Below are positions 54,127 through 64,000 of a stretch of 64,000 nucleotides of DNA, piece by piece. Source of the stretch: Vitis vinifera (taxonomy: Eukaryota > Streptophyta > Magnoliopsida > Vitales > Vitaceae); contig NC_081817.1 in NCBI RefSeq assembly GCF_030704535.1, positions 23,437,001 to 23,501,000 on the forward strand. The letters are read 5' to 3'. Within the stretch, counting starts at the first letter, position 1. Each line of letters begins with the position of its first letter. The translations under genes were made by a program, and so were the position numbers. The notes beneath the pieces are model-generated. The model saw only the letters and a program-made list of their open reading frames with translations, searched no databases and was not told the DNA's origin.

Positions 54127-55560
54127 ATGTCAGACGAGCTAACTGCTACACTTGCTTCTATTCAGGAGTTCATGGCAGGAGTCAGTAGACGCTTGGATCA
54201 GATAGAGAGTTCTCGCTAGGATCCTCATCTAATTTGCATGGTCAGTGATGAAACAGTTCCTCATACGTCTCAAACAGCACAGGCTATGCCACATGAGGTT
54301 TCACTTGGTACTCCATTCCATCTGGCAGATCATTATGAGACCACTCCACCACTTACTGCCATAGTGTCGCCTCCCATGGTTCTTACTATTGATGATACTA
54401 GATTGGCCGAGTAGGAGACCAGGGTTGAGAGGCTTGAGGCCAGGATGAGACAGATCAGATTACAGGATGGGGGTTTGACTTGGGATGATAGAGATGGTAT
54501 ACCGACGGCTAGCTTGCCTGCCAAGTTTCGCATGCCAGATATGAGCGCTATAGTGGGATTGGTTGTCCCAAGATCCATTTGAGGCTATACAGCACAGTCA
54601 TGAGAGCACAAGGGATAGATGATGCGCAGTTGGTGGCTCTCTTCCCTATGTCTCTTAGTAGAGCAGCTCAAAGATGGTTCGCTTCAGTTGGGCCTTCAAG
54701 ACTTCGCACCTGGGAGGATGTAGCACATGAGTTCCTGACTCAGTTTGCTTTCAATGTCGATATTGATGTATCCAGATGAGAGTTGGAGGCCATCAGACAG
54801 AGGCCAAACGAGTCTATTTCTTCATTTGTCACTCGTTGGAGGGCAAAAGTGGCTGGTATGATAGACCGACCTAAAGAGCAGGATCAGATTGATATGGTTC
54901 TTTGGAACCTACAGCCGAGGTTCGCTAGGCATCTTGTAGGCATCCAATTTCAGGATCTTAGGAGTTTGGTTCATGCAGCTTTCAGTGTTGAGAAGGCCAT
55001 TGCTCAAGGATTATGGACAGATATTGCTACTTCCCTTGACAGTAAGGGGAAAAAGTCGATTGGATCACCTAGTAGATTTGGAAAGGTTGGTGTTATTAGC
55101 TATCAACATCAGAGGCCCGCACATCACTTACCTTATAGGCCTCCTACAGTCAGAGCTCATTTCTCTCATCCGCAATATCAATATCAACTGATGTATATTT
55201 AGGAGTCTTACATTGCTCAGACCAGCATGCATCCACGACCACCACATCTGAGAGCCATTACTCACCCACTACCTAGGCCATATGCACAGAGGCCCGCGAG
55301 ACAGTTCACTCCATTGGGCATGACTTTGACTAGAGCTTTTGAGAAGCTTAGAGACGTAGGATTGATTGTTCCTTTGGCGCCACGCCCTTTGCCACATTCT
55401 ATTCCTCCTCATTTCCGCTCACATGAGCATTGCTTATATTATTAGATTCAGGGGCACGATACTGAGCGTTGTTCGGCACTCCATCTTGCGATACAAGACT
55501 TGATCGATTCAGGGTTGGTCGACTTGACTGGCTGGGCCAAGTGTGACCACCAATCCTCTA
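54127..55560 (+). pseudogene. Broken gag of the gypsy element
   Basis: Pieces read MSDELTATLASIQEFM from 54127, then a stop after about 30 codons, another TAG near 54412, a frameshift near 54550, and a retrotransposon Gag core (AQRWFASVGPSRLRTWED, then LEAIRQRPNESISSFVTRWR) with a TGA between the two at 54777-54779. A further TAG is at 55199-55201. At about 55445-55530 a GHDTERCSALHLAIQDLI segment resembles the end of a Cys/His zinc-binding region followed by the linker seen in grape gypsy Gag proteins. With several stops it is not translatable as a whole. Confidence 0.82.
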
Positions 55561-57828
55561 CCTACACATTCTACACATACAGTTCCCCCTCCTCCTAGTC
55601 TTTAGTAGATTGATTTGGATGTTGATGGTATTGATGGTCACATGGTATTTTGGGACATCCCGGGTTGAGGGCTGGGATAAATCGACATGGGTACATCATT
55701 TTGCAGCGGTTTAGCCTAGAGCACCTTTCATTTTGATTATGGTTGTCATCAGAGCTGTTCTTGTTCTGTCGAGTCCAGTTTTTAGTTCGTTAGAGTTGTT
55801 TTTTTTAGTCCAGTTTGGTTTAGAGTCGTTTGTTTATAGTTTATGTTAAGAGTCTAGTCGTTTGTAGTCCTTTATCACTTCACACATGATGTACTTATTT
55901 GGTTCATTTAGTGATATGATATTTTTATTTTGAGTATGTGTTATTCTCTTTTCTCATGAGTACGTTTTGCATATTTTGTGTTGATGAGTACTATGCTTTT
56001 AATATGAGACATATTTTCACTTAAGCATCATGATCACTCTAGCCTGAGCTATCATGGAGGATATTGAGCCTATTGACTTAGGATCATGAGATCGACCTAA
56101 AGAGTTTGAGACTGTGACCCATTTCACATTTTGATCAGAGCAGCACCAAATCCACATCCATACCTTGTCTTTTTAGACTTGATGACCTACCCATTTTTGA
56201 GCTTGACATGACACCACCCCTTGGTACTGTATACAACCTTTACCATTCTTATTCGCTTTCGTATATTGTAGTACCATTGCCTATTCTTTCCATTTTTTCC
56301 TTGATCTGACCAGGTAGTGTCCGAGATGGTTTGACTTGAGGTGAGTTTTGCATGATGATAGATGTATCATGATGAGAGAGTGGCTTGACTGCTTGATGAT
56401 ATTGTTGAAGCAGAGAGATCGTCATGGAGCATCCAGATTTGAGTCATTGCACATGATTTCAGGGGTTTTGGTATGATCAGAGAGATTGATTTTATGAGAC
56501 GATGGTGAGTGACATATGACGATAGAGTGAGGTGATTGTCCGAGGACATTGATGATTATCATAGAGCATTAGTGGTAGCTTTCACGCTATTTCAGAGGAG
56601 TCGCCATGACTATGTTGGGCAAGTGCTAGTCTTTAGTATTGACCATGTGAGATCTTGAAAGCACGATGTTCGAGGTTGTGGTCATAGGATGGGTGGCCAT
56701 CATTTCAGGAGCCTATTTACTTTATCACCCTCGCATATAGAGTTACCCGTTGCTAGCCTTTTGAGCCTCACACGAGCATCGTAACCTGTTCTTTCACCAC
56801 CTCATTTACTTATTTCACCGGGTTGGGGGCCCTATAGTGCTTGCATGCTTTGATTAGATACGTCATGAATTCTAGACCTGACATACATATTCAAGCCTCA
56901 TCATTCACTCTTCATTTTGATATTTTCCTCTTGGTCATCATTTCATCACTATTTTCTGATATCACATATCACCACTTGTGATATTCGTTCTCTGTCTTTT
57001 CTTTCATCATTGTTTACTCATCATTATCTTTGTTTCACCTTGAGTGGTGGTTTCTCACACGTCATTGCATGGAGGATTGTCACGTTCTTCCGCTCGTTCG
57101 CCTTATGAGCAATGGTTCAAAGATTTTATTTTAAGAGGTCGTCTTGTTAATGAGGATTCGTGTTACATCAGTACATGGGGAGATTTTATTCATTTGGCTA
57201 TGTATTTCATGAGAGGTCAGTCATTATTGATCAGAATATGCGCAAAAAAAAAAAAACAAACAAACAAACAAAACAAAAAAACAAAAAACAAAAAAATGAA
57301 ATGATAACGCATTGTTCATTTTATTATTCTCCATTGGGCATGTGTATGGACATGCTAGTTCGCTTCATTGAGTTCATGTGTTAGGGAGAGTTCGTATGAG
57401 GGCTTCTTTCTGAGATTATATCTTAGTATATTTTGGGTGAGAGTATGAGTTGCCCATTCATTTTTGTGAGAGAGGCGAGCGACCTTTCTTTAGTATCTCT
57501 GGATCCTTGCTCTATCCATCATCCCATCTATTTTGGATGTGACTACCTTCCATGCTTTGATGCAGGTTGACCATCACTCACTTTTCTATTTCTGTACTTT
57601 TGTCTATCTCTGTTTTATCACTCCATTCCTCTATTTCACTCTATCTCATCTGTTTTCTTTCTTTTCTCATCATGTTCGATGTTTGACTTGGGTTCAACAT
57701 CCATACATTACACTTGCTTATTTGATATGTTCATTCATTTATCATCACTTTTTGTGTGGGGACCCCCTAGGTCCAGGACTCATGACGTTTTCTATGCATT
57801 GCATTTCATGCATGAGGGGCCCCCACAT
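55561..57828 (+). other. Internal region of the gypsy element without pol
   Basis: Where protease, RT, RNase H and integrase would be expected (several kb) there are only ~2.3 kb of T/C-rich sequence with no polymerase or integrase motif in any frame I read, and an A/C-rich run at 57241-57297. Frames of up to 112 codons are unsupported. Confidence 0.6.
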
Positions 57829-58456
57829 AATGGAATTTGTGAGAATGCCATTTTTCATAATTTCAGAATAATGGAATTTGTGAGATTAATTCGTGTAAAA
57901 TACATCGGGCTTTGGTGGGGGGCCCACATACATAATTTCGTGATTGATTGGTGGATTGATTAATATGATTGCTATACATGATTGATTTATTCCACTCTAT
58001 GATACACACACGTTTATTTTGTGTTTAATTGCTAACATTTGTTTCCCTTGAAGTAAATCGATTCATCACTCAGGTACATTATTTACCTCTCTTATTCATT
58101 CAATTATTTTGTTTTGAGTGATATTCATTTGGTATGCATGCTCGATTAATCAATTGTCATGATTACTTCATTTTATTAGTAAATACCCGTTTTAGGGGCT
58201 TAGAGGGGTGCTACGGTCTTTACCGTACCTTCCGTAACCTGACCCCCGAACTTGATCCGGTTTTTCTCAGACCACCTTTTTCCGAAGTAAGGAGTCATGC
58301 TTAGGGTTTTCTTTCTTATTTTGTTTACCCTTTAAAAATAAACACAAAAATAAGTAGCGACTCCAAGTCATTTTCTAATAAATAAAATCATTTTCAATTA
58401 AAAAATCGAGCTTGTCATCAAGTGGGAAGAGCATGAGCCGAAATGTGGGGTCCACA
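57829..58456 (+). repeat. Truncated 3' LTR of the gypsy element
   Basis: 57842-58456 matches 51619-52230 with scattered differences and ends GGGGTCCACA next to the target duplication. The first ~1.46 kb of the LTR is missing. Confidence 0.8.
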
Positions 58457-59390
58457 CATATATTTAGGTTTTAAATTTCTTTGCATACACAAGTGATTAT
58501 TCCTAATTTGTTTTTGTTCATATACATCACATTAATTTCAAAAAGCAATAATATAGCCAATGCATTGTCAGTATGGTACATCAATTTTCAACAAATTCTT
58601 TACTATTTATTCAATGGTTTAAATTAAATCATCTTAGATTTAGTGTTTTAAATTAATTTTGTGTGTTTAAATTGATTTTTTATAATCTTTATAAATCAAA
58701 GAGTACAATTCGATGAGAGTATATGATATAATTAAAAAAATGTCAGTGGAAAAATAAATGGAGAGAGTGTTTGATAAAACTTAATACTTATTATTTAATG
58801 ATTTAAGTTGATTTTAAGTTAAATTATATTTAAATTGTCAATTTAAAATTTATTACTTAATTTTTTTTAAGTATTAAAATTGTTTAATAAAATTAACTTA
58901 AAACATATTTTAAAATTTTAAATTGATATGTTTAAATTTATAAATTATAATTAAAATAAAGGAGGTTGAATAATAGTAAAAATAATGAAGTAATAAAGGT
59001 GATGGTGGAAATAATTAGGATAAATGAAAATAAAAAAGTAAAATAAAAATATTCATTTAAAAATTAATTAATAATATTTTTTATTTTTTATTTTAAGTCA
59101 TATCATTAAATTATTTTATTAAAGATGTTTAATAATTTAAATTAAGTTATTAAATTATTTGAAGTTGCAAAACTGATTAAAAAACGGAGTATGACAAAAT
59201 GTGGCATTATTCTTGAAGGAACCGACTTTGAAAATGACATATCCTTAGGTTTTAAATTTCTTTGCATACGCTGATGAGATGATTATTTCCAATTTCTTCG
59301 TATATTACATCAAATTCCAAAAAGCAATAATTGATTGTTGAAAGTATAGTACATCATCTTTCAACAAATTCTTTACGTTAATCCCTGCAA
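58457..59390. repeat. ~770-bp tandem units, right of the gypsy insertion
   Basis: One full unit (58457-59225) and the start of the next (59226-59390). They continue the array at 48705-50154 and share its TTTAGGTTTTAAATTTCTTT start and its MITE-like GTGTTTGATAAA core. Confidence 0.7.
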
Positions 59391-59704
59391 TTTTGACCAT
59401 TCTTATAACCCAGCTACGTGCAAGTACTGTTTTGCCGACCGATCCACATACTGCAATGTAATTTGTTGCACAGTAAAAGATGTGGGCTCCCAGTCTACCT
59501 ATTTTCCATAATTGTCCTATCCTAAAATAAAGAGCTATTTCCCCTATGTGGAGGATCCATGTCTTTAAGTTTGAGTTGTGAGTCTGATGTGAGCTTTTTG
59601 CATCTAAGATAAAAGAAAACTTAGAAGAATATTTCTCTGAAGTTTAATTGACTTATTTAGTTTGGTCTCATGTCCCTCGGGTGATTAGACTGTTTTCTTG
59701 TGTT
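59391..59704 (+). pseudogene. Ghost of a plus-strand TPS gene: block spacer fused to 3' UTR
   Basis: 59391-59540 resembles the spacer at 10045-10175 and 41100-41225 (GACCA.TTCTTATAAC, CATGTAAAACATGTG-like words, CTATCCTAAAATAAAGAGCT). It passes directly into 59534-59704, which matches the 3' end and 3' UTR of locus F (TATTTCCC, GAGGATCCATGTCTTT, TGATTAGACTGTTTTCTTGTG). Everything between the spacer and the stop codon, including all exons, has been deleted. Confidence 0.65.
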
Positions 59705-60900
59705 AGATGAAGATGTGAGTTGTGTTTTTTTAGAGTTATAATTAGATAGATTTTATTGAAATTGATATTAATTGATTTATTTTGGTTTTAATATATTGTC
59801 GGATTGATTGGAAATATATTTTTGATCTAAATTTTATGACTAGTTTTATTTTTTTTTTTAAGTAAAAAAATTTATAGAAATTTATTAAGTTTAATTTTAT
59901 TAAAAATTAGACCAATTATGAGACAAAAAGAGTGACTGCAAGTGGCTTGCCTCCCTCTCACTTTGGAACTTTGTGGTTTTATATATAAATATTGATAATT
60001 TTTTTGGATACCCTTCACTTCCTTGACCCATGAAATGAGTTTTGTCGTATACAGGTCTAGCCCTACCTCGAATGGGAATGTTTGAGATAAAGATAAATAT
60101 GTTAAGACGAGTTTAGGAAAATTTTAAAAACTTGGGATAGATTCAAGGTGAATTCGGAGTATGATTTTATTCTATCCCAATTATATATAATTTAAAATAA
60201 AAAATTATTTTAATTGATTTTTTTTTTCAATTTTCAACCTTTTAAGATAAATAAAGTATTACTTTTATAAAAATAAATTATAAATGTTTATAATATTTAT
60301 TTATTTATAAATCATATTTATTTTTAACAAATTTAAAATCTTAAAAATAAAATAAATTAGAAGAAATGAAAAAATAAAAACTAAACAAGGAGATAGGGTG
60401 GGTATGAGAATTTTTTATACCCTTTCCAGTCCTGTTTAACTTTTGTTTTTTTTCTTAACAATGGTGAAAACAAATAAAAATAAATGAGATGGGTTTGAGA
60501 TAGCAATGACACATCTTGAACCTTTACCGTTATACATTAGTATATTTAAAGGGATTAACATAAAGTATTTTTTGAAAGTTAATGTACCATATTAACAATT
60601 TGGTGGTTATGAAAAAATTAGTAGTTATTATCAAAGTTTATTTTGTCCGACTTTAGGTTCAAAAGTCCAGTTATCTCGCGTATGATCATATCATTCACTT
60701 TTTTTCGATTATTGTACTCTCTTGTTTCTCTCATTGAATTATTGTACCCTCTATGCATGAAGATTTTAATAAATTAATTTAAATGATTGAATATATATAT
60801 ATAACTGAATGATTTAATTTAGCTCATTGAATAGATAATATATGTTATATTTTACAAACAAAATTAAAGATATTATTTAATATTGAAATTAACTTAAAAT
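59705..60900. other. Gene-free AT-rich stretch
   Basis: No gene. Near 60700-60850 a segment is the reverse complement of the dispersed repeat seen at about 8690-8800, 40875-40985, 49435-49560 and 58608-58740 (…AATTAAATCATTCA…, TACAATAATTCAATGAG). Confidence 0.5.
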
Positions 60901-61196
60901 AATAAATCAAATGAAAGCATCAAACTGTTATCATAAAATCTACCTAAGAAACTTGCAGAGGAGATGTTACAATTTGAAACTGAAGACGCTCAAATATCTT
61001 CACTGGCATCATTTGTGGGAAAGTCTAAGTTCATCCCACTTAGCTAGAATGAAAAGCCACCTGCGAAAGATCAAGAAAATCCTTACAAAAGTGGGGGGCC
61101 TCCCTTGGAAAAGTCTCTCCAAATCTAAAAACTCATTTCTATATTGAGAAACCTTTTTGGTATCCAGAAATGATAGAACAAAATTTTCAATTATTC
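60901..61196 (+). other. Unidentified sequence with short open stretches
   Basis: Less AT-rich than its neighbours. One frame reads PKKLAEEMLQFETEDAQISS and then ...KSKFIPLS before a stop; another is open over 78 codons (60911-61147). The composition looks like an old coding fragment. I do not recognise the family, and it is absent from copy 1 because the deletion there begins at 61200-equivalent. Confidence 0.35.
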
Positions 61197-61200
61197 ATGA

Positions 61201-62009
61201 AGATTTTCTAGCATCTTTAGGAACCTTTCTCACCAAACTAAATAGGAAAAATATTAATAAATCTGAGAGAATAATTGTGACAGATGATAGAATGCAGATC
61301 AGAATGACAAATCTATTCCATTTATTAAAAATACAAATGGGAATAAAAATTTTATTTTCATGTAAATCAAAGCTTATCCTTATTAATTTTGATTCTTAGT
61401 TGTTTTTGTTGGAGTAATAGCATTGAAAGAAGGATAAAAACAATTACCTAAATAAAGATAAATAATTAATTAAAAAGAATTTAAAGTTTTATTGTCTTTC
61501 GTCACTCTTTTTTAAATATTATACAATATTTTATTTATAAATACTCATGCCTAACTATATGCGCAAATTTATGAAATCCTACAGAAAATAAAAAAAATAA
61601 AATAAGACAACAAGAAAAATATGCCAATAAAATTATTTGTATTAGAACTATTTTTCTATAATTTGATTGTCTAGATCATAATCCAGATGATGATGATGTG
61701 CATATTTCTTGGGGACCGAAGTTTAATATTAATGGTCTTGTATGGCTTAATGAAACAATTTTTTTAAAAAAAAACAATATGGTAACCAAAGAGTCAATGA
61801 AACAAATGACTGAATGGAACAAATCAGTCACTTTAGATGATTAAGAAAAAGCTAGGAAATGATGATTCAGTTCCTTTTTTATTTTGCTCTTTTGGTATAA
61901 TTTTATATTTGTGACGATTAGGAATAGATAATTGCATTTCGTGTAGGACCTAACCATCTGATACAATTGAATAAAAGCAACTATCAAACCAGAAATCTTT
62001 GACAACTTC
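61201..62009. other. 3' flank of TPS locus E
   Basis: Matches 22689-23719, with a ~220-bp deletion near 61749 and a short insertion near 61921. No gene is seen. The 80-codon frame near 61157-61399 spans the junction sequence and has no counterpart protein. Confidence 0.65.

Positions 62010-64000
<1,991 letters not shown>

Larger units (their letters stand above)
50150..58461 (+). mobile_element. Degenerate gag-only Ty3/gypsy (Tat-type) retrotransposon
   Basis: The element is 50155-58456 (8302 bp), flanked by the 5-bp target duplication CATAT at 50150-50154 and 58457-58461. It has a 2076-bp 5' LTR, a primer site TGGCGACTCCACTGGGG just after it (tRNA-Arg type as used by Tat/Ogre elements), a broken gag, no recognisable protease, integrase or RT, and a 3' LTR represented only by its last ~615 bp. 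It is non-autonomous. Its insertion splits the ~770-bp tandem array between TPS loci F and E. Confidence 0.85.

Overview
This is plant nuclear DNA. The evidence is AT-rich intergenic sequence, seven-exon genes with GT/AG introns, TATA boxes, an intron-containing tRNA-Tyr gene, and Copia and Ty3/gypsy LTR retrotransposons. The terpene synthase proteins look most like monoterpene synthases (TPS-b subfamily) of grapevine, of the alpha-terpineol synthase type. A Vitis genome is my best inference, but species and chromosome cannot be fixed from the window alone.

The window is a terpene synthase (TPS) cluster in several stages of birth and decay. Six TPS loci are visible. (A) 852-3725, minus strand, is a dead gene whose middle was replaced by an inverted copy of exon 2. 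(B) 22191-22688, plus strand, has exon 1 and part of exon 2 and is then cut off. (C) 23720-26147, minus strand, is the only locus that is complete and intact within the window, predicted at 590 aa. (D) 33267-34371, minus strand, has exons 1-3 only and carries a nonsense codon and frameshifts. (F) 45960-48439, plus strand, has all seven exons but a frameshift in exon 2 and a changed RRX8W motif. (E) 62010-64000, minus strand, is open as far as seen and runs off the right edge. A seventh plus-strand copy survives only as a piece of 3' UTR near 59.6 kb.

The layout is a large tandem duplication. A unit made of a long AT-rich block, a plus-strand TPS and a converging minus-strand TPS occurs as 5.4-26.4 kb (loci B and C) and again as 37.8-64.0 kb (loci F and E). 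Copy 1 lost most of locus B and the intergenic DNA through a deletion with a 4-bp microhomology. Copy 1 gained a 4.8-kb Copia element, a 1.1-kb hAT-like element, a further ~0.86-kb insertion and an expanded ~435-bp tandem repeat array. Copy 2 gained an 8.3-kb degenerate, gag-only Ty3/gypsy element between its two TPS genes. Between the copies lie a solo gypsy LTR, a decayed Copia pol relic, locus D and various short repeats.

Functionally, the likely live output is one or two nearly identical plastid monoterpene synthases (C and probably E). Each has an N-terminal transit-peptide region, RRX8W, DDVYD and DDLGTSSDE. The other TPS loci are relics, though locus A contains a hairpin-forming inverted repeat of TPS sequence and locus B keeps a TATA box pointing at the 3' end of locus C.
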